The notes: a model not told the origin generated them from the sequence alone. A DNA stretch of 64,000 bases from Archegozetes longisetosus (GCA_018873245.2 JAEMBT020000005.1:11896001-11960000), one strand, 5' to 3'. Positions 47,380 through 59,078 are shown, counted from the first letter of the stretch. Translations and numbers: made by a program.

Positions 47380-48588
47380 AAAGACAAAGGCGGCATATGA
47401 AAATTATGTTAGACAATTTAATTATAAACATTCCCATACTAATACAGGATGTTATTGATGCATAAATATGTATATATTGTAATATAAGCTATTACAGGAT
47501 ACTAGAGGTAGATCATTTTTTGAGTCAAATTTCAAACTAATATTACAGGATAACGAAATGAGATATTTTAATTCTATCTTGACCAAATTATAACTATAAT
47601 TAACAGCTTTTAAGAACACATTAAAATGTTTATATAAATAATTTTTTAGTAATGGAAAATTGTGTTTGTAAATTTCAAATGACTATTGTCATATGATACC
47701 AATAAAAACCCAAACGTTTCTTGGTGTTAAATTAAAGCACTAATAGTCTAGTTTTAATTTTTGAAGAGTCTGCTTTGGGTTTCTTTTGGTAACAAGTACA
47801 ACTTATAAAAATAGAAATGTCCGAACAAATGTCACATTTACCTAATTTAAGATATAAATATTGTGCTTGTTGCACTGTCCGGTTGGATAGTATTATAAGA
47901 CGTGATGTAAGACGCGTCAACGAAAATGATTTAGTGACTAAATTAAATACTGTGAAGCCGATAATATTAACAAATAAAAGAAAATCAATGGATTCAACAC
48001 TGATTAACAAAGGTGATTTAATTTGTGGAAATTGTAGAAACTTTGCTAAAAAGTTCAAAGGTGATAATACTTCAAATGTGAACGTGTCACTACCTATTAC
48101 AACTAATTTGTATCCATCATTATTAAGTTTAAATTCCCCGGATAACTCTAGCACATCCCATAGTACACTACCTATTGCCAGCACTTCTACTGCCAACTAT
48201 GACAGTTCTGATACTATTATTGATAGTGACCATTATGATAGTGACCATCGTGATATTGACCATCATGATAATGAAAAGCTTGACAGTGACCAGCGTGACC
48301 AAGATCACATTGAAAATCGTGTTGAGCACCTTACAATTTACCCTGATATCTCTACAATGTTACCAACAATAGATTAAAACTCATACTTTTGTTGTATATA
48401 TGTCTTATAGTATGTATATATTGTCAAACTGTAAGAATTTCCATAATATTTTATTTGTCCATAACTTTTTAAATAATGCGCCGATTTTTAAAATTTTTGC
48501 TTAATTATATATCATTTTATATGCTTTATATCTGGGCAAATTAAAATTAAAATTGCTACATGTTTTTTCATCCACCGCCTTTGTCTTT
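47380..48588 (+). mobile_element. SWIM-family element, copy 2 (1209 bp, internal deletion)
   Basis: Same AAAGACAAAGGCGG termini as copy 1 but in the opposite orientation. Identical except for a few bases and a 546-bp internal gap with a CA microhomology at the junction (ACTGCCA / ACTATGACAG). It lies about 90 bp after the kinase stop. Confidence 0.88.
47817..48377 (+). CDS. Internally deleted SWIM-family protein (no SWIM finger)
   Basis: 186 residues: the N-terminal zinc-like region (CACCTVRLDS..ICGNC), then, at about residue 127, a direct join to the Asp/His-rich C-terminal repeat. The deletion removes exactly 182 codons, taking out the CIIC segment and the SWIM finger but leaving the frame open. 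Either chance or selection for a short DNA-binding product. Opposite-strand frame 47732-48196 is a shadow. Confidence 0.6.
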   Translation: MSEQMSHLPNLRYKYCACCTVRLDSIIRRDVRRVNENDLVTKLNTVKPIILTNKRKSMDSTLINKGDLICGNCRNFAKKFKGDNTSNVNVSLPITTNLYPSLLSLNSPDNSSTSHSTLPIASTSTANYDSSDTIIDSDHYDSDHRDIDHHDNEKLDSDQRDQDHIENRVEHLTIYPDISTMLPTID

Positions 48589-48799
48589 ATTTCCTATTTA
48601 ATTATTTATTTATAAACTAATTCAAAGTTTCATACAAATTCTTATTGAAATCAATTGAAAAAGCAGCTAATATATTATATAAAAAGAAGGTATTAATGGT
48701 TTTAAGAACTTAAATAACTTTTAAAGATCAACCAGATAAAATTAAAAATTTATTAGTTAAAAAGGTTATTAGTAATTAGTTAATAGTAAAGTTTATTAG

Positions 48800-49105
48800 T
48801 CAGTGAATATTTCCATATTCATATTTAGATAGTTTTGATAAATTGAATAGTAAAGAATATCCAAAACATAAAGATTTCTATGATAATCTTAAAAATAGAT
48901 GTATTAAGAAAAAAGAATATAGAAGAGGAAAAAATTATGGAAACATTTTAATTGTAAAAGTTTTAGAGAATATATGGAATTATATTTAACTTGTGATGTA
49001 TTAAATTTAGCTGATTGTTTTGAATCACTTAGAAATTTATCATTAAATTATTGTTTTAGATCCAACTCATTATGTTTCAACTCCTGGTCTTTCTAGGGAT
49101 GCAAT
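48800..49105 (+). pseudogene. Polinton/Maverick protein-primed DNA polymerase fragment
   Basis: Frames here read YSYLDSFDKLNSKEYP, then YMELYLTCDVLNLADCFE, then a frame change to LDPTHYVSTPGLSRDA. These match the conserved FPYEYMDS, DLYLKTDVLLLADVFE and LDPxHYxxxPGLSWDA segments of family-B polymerases of Polintons. About 100 codons with at least one frameshift; the end is cut by the retrotransposon at 49106. Confidence 0.75.
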
Positions 49106-49627
49106 AATAAATAATAATAATAATAATCTGTATTCAATCGTAACATGTCGAAAGAATGCTTATACATTATCATCCAATAAAAAATCTTGACAAAACGACA
49201 TAAAATTCACAAAATATTTTTCATTTCTTATTAAAATTGGCAAAGAAATTCTTAGACAAAGAATGGCAAAGAAACAGATTAATAGCATAAATATAGAAGT
49301 TTTGATCACACAGTCTTATTCGAGTATGAATCGGATCTAAAAGAATACCGTTTCGCGAGTCCTTTATTACAAATTTATTTTTCCAAGAAAGCGGGACATC
49401 ACTAAAATTGTATATCGATTTGAACACATATTTTAATATTTTGAGATCTCTTCTAACTTTAAGAGGTTTAGGATCGAGCTCTAATAATCTTTGAGAGTAA
49501 GATAAGTGACATAAATTAGCTCGATTGCAAATAAATTTAGTGATTTGTTTTTGTATGCATTCAATTCTTTTGCTTTGTTGTTCATTAGAAACCCAAGTTA
49601 TATAGCAATATTCAACTAATGGAAGAA
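49106..49627 (-). mobile_element. Non-LTR retrotransposon 3' fragment
   Basis: Minus strand: ILPLVEYCYITWVSNEQQS, then FICNR..CHLSYSQR, then 49427-49221 with FKSIYNFSDVPLSWKNKFVIK. It ends at ACATGTTACGATT plus an (ATT)n tail (49106-49130). It is the same family as 15855-17312 but diverged, 5'-truncated at 49627. Confidence 0.8.
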
Positions 49628-49974
49628 TATATCAAGCATTAAAGTCGAAAAGTACTTCTCTACTTGTTTGAAAAAGCAAAAGGGCTTATAATTACATTTT
49701 AAACTTTATTCAGCGTTTGACTCAATACAAAGTTAACCGAATACTGACTTCAACTTAATTATTCCATATTTGTCAGAGTTTACACATTAAAAGTTTATAT
49801 CATTGAGTTTTGAGTTTAAGAAATATTTATTGAGTTAATAAGTAGGAAACTTCATATTTACTGCACATTAAATATAATCAAAAAAAATTTGTTCTCAAAA
49901 ATCACAAATTTATACATCTGACACAGTTTAACAATTAAAATTTACCTATTTTTTAGTTTTTTATTACATTTGAC

Positions 49975-52340
49975 TCATTTCTTAATTTTTTTATTGTTTT
50001 TATCGAACAGATCGTGTAATAATTTCTCACTTGTTGTGCAAGAATTATCGTCCAAACTGTATAGTGTATCATAAAATTTTGAATTGACTGTTTTAGGAAC
50101 GTATTCAAGAATCTTATAAATGTCCAAAAGCTTTTCGCGAGATATTGGCAGAGGTTTTTCATACGCGAGATCAATATCATTAAAAATATTATCAAAGTTT
50201 GTAAAGTCGGTGTTTGGTTTGAAAATTTCCAATTCTTGTTCACAATTTTCACTCAACGAAAAAGAAATTTTAATATCTTTTCGAGTGAACTCTATTTTTC
50301 TTACATTCTTACAATGATTTATCTGAGTTTTCACAATTTTACTCAACTTTTCCTTATATTTATAAACTTTTACAACTTTATTATTAGAATGAGAGTCATA
50401 AGAATTTGAATAATTTACTGAAATCACTTCGAAGGGGTTTTCAATGCCCATGTTTTTAATAATTCGTTCATATTCTGAGGGAGAATAAACTTTTTCATAA
50501 TGTTTTTTATTGCCTTCAATCCGTCCAAAATCTCCATCTATTTCCATACGTGAGTGACCAGGATTTGGATAATAGATAATAATTTTATTGTGATATGCTT
50601 ATAAAATGCCCATAAGAACTTGTTTTTATTTTGAGAAAACAATTATCCGAAAAAATATGCAAAATCTTCACATCACTACTCAAAGTATTATTAATATAGT
50701 AATTAATGAACGAAATAACTTCATTGGAACCCTTTTTGCAAAATTCTCAGGATACAAATACATAACCGCTTTATTTGATTTCAAGTCATGTATTCCAAAA
50801 TTATAACAATAAAATTTTCGTAAATAATACTCGACTGAAACGTTAGTCTTAGGCAATTGAAGATTTTTTTGAAAGTCGTAGCAAATTGCAGCTTGCGTTA
50901 TATTGTTTAAAAGCTTATTTTTGATCTCGTTTTTATAATAATAAAACTTTTGAGCCTCATTTTCATGCAACAGTAGTTCTTTTTTTATCTCATTCATTGA
51001 TTCAATTTCTTTGTCTTTCTGGTAATTAATGATTTGAATTCTCAATTTGTCACAAACTTCGCATATATCAACTCTTGGCTTTTTAATAGATATCTCATAA
51101 GTTTTGAATATTTGAGAAAACATTGTATACGAAACATCAATTTTGTGTTCTGGATATAAATCTAAAAAAAGTCTATAGATATTAGCGACGCTCCCGAATT
51201 CAGTTGATAAATATTTTTGTTTTTATTTTCCCCATAATGTGTTTGCTCAGTCGGTAGTGATATTATTAGGTCTTTTACATCTTCACGTGCTATATAAGGT
51301 GTTTTATTAGGTCTAGAATTATGTTTGCCTCTCATATCATTAGAATTCATACGATTTTTTAATATCTTTCGTCTTAAGGCGCTTATTTTGATGCCGAGAA
51401 TTCCCAAAAATACTTTTTGACAGACTTTAACTCGACTAACGTTATTGTGAAGCTAAGAATTATAATTATAATTAAACTTAAAATATCCTAGTTATCAAAT
51501 AATTTTCAAAAACTAAAATTTCTGTATGTAGAGGGTTTAACAAAATCTTTTGCAAGGGGGTACGGCAAAAGACTATCGATGATATAAGCAAATTAACGTG
51601 CTATTTCTGAAATACAATCAAAAGGGAAATAACTCATGCAGTTAAAATTCAAAATAAAAATTTTGAAACTTGCGCTTCAAGACACATCTCGACTTAATAT
51701 TAGCTGACCATATAGCGTGAATACAAATAAGATTTTTATTTCAACATGTTTTTATAATTATTGATACCCTCTGTAATGGTCGGGACATATGATAATGAAA
51801 ACCCCCGCTTAATTGATACAGAATCACTTGAACGCTGCTTTTATAGTATCAAAAAAGGCTTAAAGATGTATTTTACGAAAACGGTGGCTATACCGAATAT
51901 TAAACTTGTAGCTTTTATTCTCGTCTTCATAACATATTTAATAAAATTCACTTCAAAATTATAGATTAAGTACTTTTTGCTGTACCCCTTTGCAAAAGAT
52001 CTTGTTGAACCCTGTACATGAAAAAATTCAAAACTTCAACAAGATTTTATTCAAATCAAAATGTTGAAAAATTTATATCTTCTAAGCTATACAATACTTT
52101 ATAAATAGAATTTTTACCTCATTTTTCTCTGATTGGGTCTCAATGATATACTCAAATTTCTGAATCTTCTTTCCAGTATTTGTGACTGGAATTACCATAG
52201 ATTTGAGAAAAAAGTATTGCTGCTCATGACTTTTTAATGAATTACAACGATTAAAAAACTGTCGTTTTTGTTCATCACTCAGAATTGTTTTACATTTTAT
52301 TTCACAACTACAATCAATATTATTGGTTTGATTCTCGCGG
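49975..52340 (-). pseudogene. DSC/CxxC-type (DUF7869-like) protein, probable transposase, decayed
   Basis: Minus strand. Exon about 52330-52118: CSCEIKCKTILSDEQKRQFF, then FFLKSMVIP. Donor at 52117 joins in phase to 51452 (VKVCQKVFLGIL, DMRGKHNSRPNKTP, PTEQTHYGENK). A frameshift near 51190 precedes LDLYPEHKI and 51123-50680: KKPRVDICEVCDKL, then AAICYDFQKNLQLPKT. A damaged FSDNC segment (about 50640) and HSRMEIDGDFGRIE lead into 50547-49975. Segment order matches a family repeated in many arthropod genomes, annotated by domain only. The DFQ, SDNC and DGDFG acidic residues would suit a DDE-type nuclease, an inference. Confidence 0.7.
51531..52014. mobile_element. 484-bp MITE with TA duplication, in an intron of the TIR transposon gene
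   Basis: Ends GAGGGTTTAACAAAATC and, inverted at the right, CAGGGTTCAACAAGATC, followed by CTTTTGCAA and GGGGTAC blocks. TA at 51529-51530 and 52015-52016. The open frame 51761-51964 inside has no known relatives. Confidence 0.85.
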
Positions 52341-52712
52341 GAATAATTTTTCCAGATTCATGAGCAAAATGTTGTTTATCTTCCAATATAGCGGCTTTAA
52401 TTTGAATTTTTTTTAGAGATCTTTTTAGGCTTCATTTTACTTTTCAGTTCTCTAAGATATTTAACACGTTTTAAAGGACTAAATAAATGTTTAAGAAAGT
52501 ATTTTGTGTTGGTATTTAATCTATAAAATGTACAAACTATGATTCAATTTTTTAAAAACTTTTCTTACGTAAAAAGTTCGTTGTCATTAATGTCTTAATG
52601 ACTAAATATGTTATATTAGTTTTCGGTTTTACCTTATCTTCTACTATCTAATAAGCCTTTTTGTTTTCAAAAGTCAAGCAAGAAGTACTTTTCGACTTTT
52701 ATGCTTGATATT

Positions 52713-52991
52713 GTGAGAGTGGATTTTTATATAGCAAAATAACAACAATTAACAATCTTTATTAAGATATAAATTGAATGATAATACATAAAGATTTAAT
52801 GTATCGCACAGAGTCTAAGCTCTCTCGCACTCTCTTACTAACTCACTTAATTTTTACTCTATTACTCTCTCTTTTTATACTCTTCTGGCTAATTAATAAA
52901 AGGATGTTTAAGAATATTTTCGAGTTATAATTTTGAGAAAAGTTATTCCTAAAAAGGGATGTTCAAGCATTCCAGTATTAGATTCCCATAA
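52713..52991 (-). mobile_element. LTR-like sequence
   Basis: Minus strand begins TGTTATGGGAATC, has GTATAAAAAGAGAGAG as a TATA-type promoter at about 52880, AATAAAG at about 52765 and ends CTCTCACA. It starts three bases after the TIR transposon. No matching second LTR and no TSD. Confidence 0.4.
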
Positions 52992-53189
52992 CAATTAATT
53001 TCCTATTGTAATTAAATTAGAATAAGAATTTGCTTTTACAATTAGAGCGAACTAAACAAAACCTTTTATAGTCATAACGAAATAAGAGTTAAACTTTCAT
53101 TCTCATAACAAATAGAAAGTTTACAAAACAAATTAAAATACTTTTTGTTTTAATATAACAATATATGTATAATAATTACTTATTAACTG

Positions 53190-54160
53190 AAAGGTATTTT
53201 CCAATGCAATATAGATATGCTAGAGATGAGTTAGTTTTGATAATATTTTGATAATTCATCATCAATTTTGTATGCCTATCAATCGTCCAAACTTGTCATC
53301 AAATCATTCTGAATATAACTCTTGCAATATGATAATTTGCAAATCTAAAAGTTTTCGTTTTTGTTTATAAATGTAGAAAGATATATCAAATCAAGTGAAA
53401 ATTTATTGTGTTACAAATGAAATAATATAGCAATTGAAATTGCTCTATTTACGCAAATATAGACAATAGTATTGAAAATTTTAGCAGAAGTTTAGTATAT
53501 GGGCTGACGCCCCTAGGGATGGGTGGAGTATTATTTGAAAGCTATTGTCGAGTAGTGTTGAGATATGAAGTATGAGACGTCTGATGTAAAAGGTTAAACA
53601 TTTATTATGGTATAAGTATGAATATTCCCATAGTAGCCCTTATAGAGAAATTAATTTTTTCAAACTGTAAGAAAAAAATTTTCTGAGTTAGAGCTACATA
53701 TTTACGAAGTTAAAGTATGAATATCAGAGCAGGAGTCAGTAACGTGTCTCCGTAAGCCTAGTGGCCTCTCTCAAGGCTGTTAGGTTAGATTTGGTTCTAC
53801 TAGGATTTGGCTAGAATATATTTGTTTACGATTGCTTATCCCCTTTGATTTTTAGTATTTTAATATCACAATAAACCTTTGACTTTATAATGGGATCTAT
53901 TGGCATATTCATTTTTTAATCTCTCATAACTTTTTAAACTTTGATCGCAGACACCTGATACTTCATACTTTAACATTATTCGACAATAATAATATTCTAA
54001 TAATACCCCACACCTCCCTCGGGACGTCAGCCCATACATCAAACTGCAGCCAAAATTTTAAAATATCACTCTTTTGAACAATTTGCATAATACCCTGCTC
54101 CTCTAAAATTTTCAGAAATTAAATATTTTATTATATAGCCGTTGACTATTGCCGCGACAA
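53190..54160. repeat. Long interspersed repeat split by a MITE
   Basis: 53190-53345 matches 23760-23940. 53345-53498 and 54036-54150 match 27820-28090. Together they show that these separate fragments belong to one longer repeat. Non-coding. Confidence 0.65.
53500..54034. mobile_element. 535-bp MITE with TA duplication
   Basis: Termini TGGGCTGACGCCCC (left) and TGGGCTGACGTCCC (right, inverted), arms about 100 bp; TA at 53498-53499 and 54035-54036. Non-coding. Confidence 0.85.
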
Positions 54161-54546
54161 TAGGATACATTCAATCTTTATAATATTTATCAATAAAATG
54201 GTGTTTCGTAAAATCAATGATTTTATTATGAGCAACAATAGGTATATACTAGACCTGTTCACCGGGCTCGGGTCGGGCTCGTTCGGGTCGGATTTAAGCT
54301 AAAAATCTCGGGTTCGTTCAAGTCGTACAGGATGTCATAAAATGTCGGGTCGGGTTGGATGATTCGGCCCGAAATTATTTCAAAGTATTTTATGTTTGAG
54401 AAAAATGTGTTTGCGATATTACATCATCATAAACACTCATTTCGTACGAAGTTTGATAGAGAGCTATTATAACGCATCGTTTTATTTGGGTTTCTATAAC
54501 AATATGTAAAATAAACGCCTTTTATTTCATGTAAACAAATACAATA

Positions 54547-56374
54547 ATGTCTCAAAGAAGTAATGATTCAATTAATTCTCAAGTCGATTTAACAAATATA
54601 TTAAGAAACAATAGTAACAATGATATTAACGGCAGAGATTTCATCAAGAAATTGATAGCCGCTAAAAGTAGGCGAATTAGTTATGGAAAAAATAAAAGCA
54701 AAAGCGATGTCTGGAAGTTCGAGCGCGTTTTACTCGATAGTAAAGATACGGTATTTGTCAAATGTATTAAATGTGATGACATTTTCAAATATAATGTCTA
54801 TTCTGGAAACTCATCATTGGTTAGACATGAAACTTGCGTTAAAAGATCTAAAAGTCAAACAATAGATAACATTTTCAAAGATTATTCTCATGAAAAAGCC
54901 AAAATAGCTGACGCGGCCGCTAATTGTTGTGCTATCGATCTGTTGCCGTTTTCGTTCATTGAAGGCAAAGGCTTTAAATTGTTAGCAAAAGAATTAATCA
55001 AATTTGGCGGACCTCAAAATCAGTTCTTGGATATTGATAAACTGTAGCCTTCACGAGTGACTGTCTCGAGACATGTTGAAAATAAGTATTCAACTCTTAA
55101 AAGTCGTGTAATTTTAGAAGTAGAAAATGTAAAATATTTCGGCTTAACTTGCGATCACTGGGTCCATGATGTGACAAAAAAACTATTTAACAGTTACTCT
55201 GCAGTATATCAAAAATGCTATTGTAAAATCTAGAGTATTTGCACTCAAAACGTTAGATATAAAACTTCGATTACTACCAAATTCTCTGTAAATGAGTTAT
55301 TGTCTGAATACAGTTTGGTCGACGGATCTTATATTATGGTAACAGATAATGCTTCAGCGATGAAGTCTGCATTTAAAGATATTTCATGGATAGGATGTTT
55401 GTCTCATAATATGAACTGTCCAAAAACATGCTTTTGATGAATGCGATGGAATAAATTCAATAAAAGAATTGATCGAAAACTGTAAAGTTTTGGTGAAAAT
55501 GGCTAAACAGTCAGGATTTCAAAATCAATTAGATATTACACTGAAAAATATGACAGAAGTGAGATGGGATTCACGATATGATGTCTTGAATTCAGTTAAA
55601 GTTAATTATCAGAAAATGAGGTCTTTGTCTTTTGAAGACAACAAACTATATGATATTCTTAGAAATATTGACGAAAAATTATTGAATACTCTGATTGAAT
55701 TTTTATCGCCATTGAAGGCTGTTCGATCTAAGCTTTGCAGTGAAAATGTACCGACACTTTATCACGTTTTACCAGATAAAGAAAAGTTGAAACTTGATGT
55801 TCAAAGATTCGATACAAATTTTGAAGATTTTGATAAGCTTAAAGAAAAACTAATTGAATGTATTGATAAATATTTAGTGGTAACTGTTTATAATGTTTGT
55901 GCGACTTTTTGACACCAGTTTATAGAAAACTGAAGATGATTTCGTCTCAGAGCAAAATTAATGGTTATCTCGATATCGTCTCTAAATTGGCTAAACGTTT
56001 CGAAATAATAACAGAAAGTAGTAATAGAGAATCTCACACTAAAAACAAAAGATTTCTCATATTGTGCCCATTTACACGGAAACAACTGATGATAGAAATG
56101 AAGAAACTGAGACCGAAGAAGTTCTACGCTATTATAATTATCCACTAAATGGTGAGGATCTCAAATCAGATCCAATAAGATTCTGGATTAAATTCGCTGA
56201 TGTATTCCCAAGACTTTAACAGTTGGCTTAATTTATTCATTCAGTACCTGCAACTAATTTGTCGAGTGAAAGAAACTTTAACTATGCAGGTTTAACATTG
56301 ATAGGAGATCCAGTTTAGATCCAGAAAAAGTAGACAGAATTTTATTCATTAGGTCTAACTTTGATTTATTATGA
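54547..56374 (+). pseudogene. hAT transposase with BED finger, multiply broken
   Basis: ATG at 54547. The BED-type finger is VKCIKCDDIF..HETCV (about residues 77-98). An in-frame TAG at 55045-55047 sits just before PSRVTVSRHVE. Then FGLTCDHWVHDVT (DDE-domain start) and VTDNASAMKSAF (second Asp region) follow in shifted frames. 55469-55912 includes TEVRWDSRYDVL. The dimerisation domain (PATNLSSERNF..LDPEKVDRILFIRSN) ends at 56374. At least four frame breaks, so it cannot encode a working enzyme. Confidence 0.85.
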
Positions 56375-56533
56375 ATACAATGTAACGTCAGTTTGTTAGA
56401 CCACTATTAACTGAATCAATAAACTCATTAAACATTATCTCTTTAATAATTTTAATTATCGTTCGGGTCGGGTCGAGTCAGCCTTCTTTCAACTTTCGGG
56501 TCGGGTCGGGCCGGAAGTTTTGGGCCCGATGTA

Positions 56534-57989
56534 CAGTCTTTGACAAAATTAAGATTCTCAGTTTTTTAGGGTATTTTAGTAGTAAAAGTTGATGGATTTT
56601 GATGAAAATTTTTTGATTATGCTACATGTTGGGACCGACATTCTGGTAAATTGGCGTTTGAATTGCTCTAAAGATAGGTGAATTATTCAAGTAAATTCCG
56701 TCAGAAGAATTGGATGAGAATTTTTAAATTCTGATGAATGGAAACCAAATTAGACAAAAAATGATTAGATACGTGTATTTTTGTCTCATTCAAATATCGT
56801 TTGTGCTAAAGTTACAAGCCTAAATACTCGAAAAACCTTATTTTTCAAAAAATCATAACTTCTATATCTGAAAAGATAAAATCATGATCTCAACGCCAAA
56901 TTATAGATAATTTAAAAATTCATAATTCATAATTTAAAAATAGATAATTTAGGATTAAGAGTGGGTACAATCTTTGACAAAATTAAGATTCTCAGTTTTT
57001 TAGGGTCTTTTAGTAATTCTGATAATGAAATCATGATTAACCTAACCAATATGGCGGACCCTACATACAATGTGGTTGTGTCTGAGGCTCAGTCCTCCAT
57101 AAAGTCTCTTAAATAAGTGATTTCAGCACATAAAAACATCGCAAATGACGTCAAATTAGCGATGGACAAATGTTTGGCATCACTTCTGGCCACAATCAAA
57201 GATCAAGACATCGAATTGATGGAATTAAAGGCAAAAATAGAAGACATGCTGGCGATCGACACACGTTTTCATGCCTTAGAAAACGTAAACAAATATTACG
57301 CGAATTGTCGGAAATCAAGTCTCAAATGTTGGCTAAAACCTACTCAACAATAGTGTCATCAAATCTTAACACAAATCGGAGTGCTGCCCGAATATTTGTT
57401 AGTTTAATCAAAGTATAGCCTTTAGTTGAGTTAAAAGTAATGATGAAATCGAAGTGTATAAAACATGTGATTTCATACGTAAAGCCTTGCTGTGATATAT
57501 TAATAAATAACGTTACATATTTCAAAAGATTGCCTTAAAGTTTTATGAGTTTTAATCAAAGAAAATCAAATTCATTTAGAATGCTAATAAAATTTCTTGA
57601 TGAATTTTTAAATTATCTATAATTTGGCGTTGAGATCATGATTTTATCTTTTCAGATATAGAAGTTATGATTTTTTGAAAAATAAGGTTTTTCGAGTATT
57701 TAGGCTTGTAACTTTAGCACAAACGATATTTGAATGAGACAAAAATACACGTATCTAATCATTTTTTGTCTAATTTGGTTTCCATTCATCAGAATTTAAA
57801 AATTCTCATCCAATTCTTCTGACGGAATTTACTTGAATAATTCACCTATCTTTAGAGCAATTCAAACGCCAATTTACCAGAATGTCGGTCCCAACATGTA
57901 GCATAATCAAAAAATTTTCATCAAAATCCATCAACTTTTACTACTAAAATACCCTAAAAAACTGAGAATCTTAATTTTGTCAAAGACTG
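56534..57989. mobile_element. Fold-back element nested in the hAT, 1456 bp
   Basis: Arms of about 400 bp start CAGTCTTTGACAAAATT, with TA at 56532-56533 and 57990-57991. It is the same family as 40586-41485. A second, partial copy of its terminal motif lies at about 56967-57015, directly before the captured coding segment. Confidence 0.88.
57051..57420 (+). pseudogene. LINE ORF1-like fragment carried by the fold-back element
   Basis: From ATG 57051 one frame (with TAA at 57114-57116) reads MADPTYNVVVSEAQSS, then 57117-57353 with IKDQDIELMELKAKIEDM. A +1-type shift near 57285 continues as RKQILRELSEIKSQMLAKTY. The coiled-coil run followed by a KTYSTIV-like motif resembles the start of non-LTR ORF1 proteins. 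Origin by capture is inferred. Confidence 0.5.
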
Positions 57990-58409
57990 TACAGGTCTAG
58001 TATATACTATTATTTTCAATTTTTGTTACTTTGAAAACATTTCCCGAATTAAATTTTAAAACTAATTTTATGATGCATTGGTTAGAATATTAATTATTAA
58101 ATCCTCCAAAAGTTATTAACTATTTACTTAAATTTGATTTAGTTAATCTTTTCAAAATGAATAATGTTTTGTAAAATAATTTGAACATTTATTACCACAT
58201 TTTAGATTAGATATGAATCACAAATTTATTCAAAAGAACTTGGTTATTACATGTTAATTGATTTAATATCGTAAATTTTAACTCTCAATAAAGTTCTTTC
58301 GAAGGAAATAATTATATATTAGATATTTATTTCGAATAATAAATTTAATTCTTTCAAAACAGTGACTGTCTCGTTTTCAAATTGATTACTACATCAATAC
58401 AATTGATGC

Positions 58410-59078
58410 TTAGGCGATCCCAAGAGCTTTCTTACTACAATCCTGAATGAAAAAATAGTTTAATTAATTTCTCTTCAAATATAAATTATATTTACCAGTC
58501 TTTCTTGGAATTTCTTTTTCATTTTCTCCATATCGAATCCCGGAGTACCATCCTTTTTATCGCCTTCAGTTTTCATCTCTTCTATACATTTTTGTCTCTT
58601 ATCCCCCAAACATTCCCTGAACTTCTTACTGCATATCATATAGATCATTTTATTTTGTTCCTCATCTGCAAGTTTCAAGTTATTGACATCGTCAGCAACT
58701 TTAGAGCAATCATCCATATTTGCTCTCATCTTTACAGATAAGTATCAGAACAAGCAATAAATATATTAAATAACTGACAAATTTTTGAGAAACTTCATCA
58801 AAAAACTAAACAAATTTTCAAAATATATAAGATAAATTGTTAATTTGTACCTTTTCTATATATTTTTTAAACAATGGATCTTCTGCACTTTCATTACATG
58901 GTCTGCTACATTTCGTAATCTCTGCCATTTGAGTGGCATCAGGTCTAACTTTTTCGTCACAAAATTTCGCCTTTATCTTTTGAAAATCTTCATTGCTCTC
59001 CCAGTCGAATGCCATAGAACTAAGACAGCAGTCGGCTAGTGCCGATACGATAACAACTAAAACTATAATTTTGCTCAT
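58410..59078 (-). CDS. Small secreted Cys-rich protein, copy 2 (intact)
   Basis: Exons 59078-58851, 58729-58496 and 58442-58410, all phase 0; 164 residues. Signal peptide KIIVLVVIVSALADCCLS, then DWESNEDFQKIKAKFCDEK, KCSRPCNES, DDCSKVADDVNNL, YMICSKKFRECLG, and a charged Lys/Glu segment ending DCSKKALGIA. No family recognised; predicted helical and Cys-linked, exported. Divergence from copy 1 in coding exons exceeds that of the upstream flank. The smaller opposite-strand frames are shadows. Confidence 0.8.

Larger units (their letters stand above)
49631..52709 (-). mobile_element. 3.1-kb TIR transposon carrying a DSC/CxxC-type arthropod gene
   Basis: About 60-bp imperfect inverted repeats bound the gene: ATCAAGCATTAAAGTCG at the left and its near-inverse at 52650-52709, sharing the GTCGAAAAGTACTTCT core and AGGCTTAT inner edge. 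The TSD is not resolved; AT-rich dinucleotides flank both ends. The internal MITE (51531-52014) came later. Confidence 0.75.
54250..57999 (+). mobile_element. hAT transposon, full length but dead, with nested fold-back
   Basis: 8-bp duplications GTATATAC (54242-54249 and 58000-58007). Terminal repeats TAGACCTGTTCACCGGGC and, at the right, TAGACCTGTACATCGGGC. Subterminal TCGGGTCGGG motif arrays sit inside both ends. Without the nested element it is about 2.3 kb. Confidence 0.92.

Noticed and set aside
51761-51964. 67-codon plus-strand ORF
   Set aside because: Lies inside a non-coding MITE with clear TIRs and has no recognised motif.
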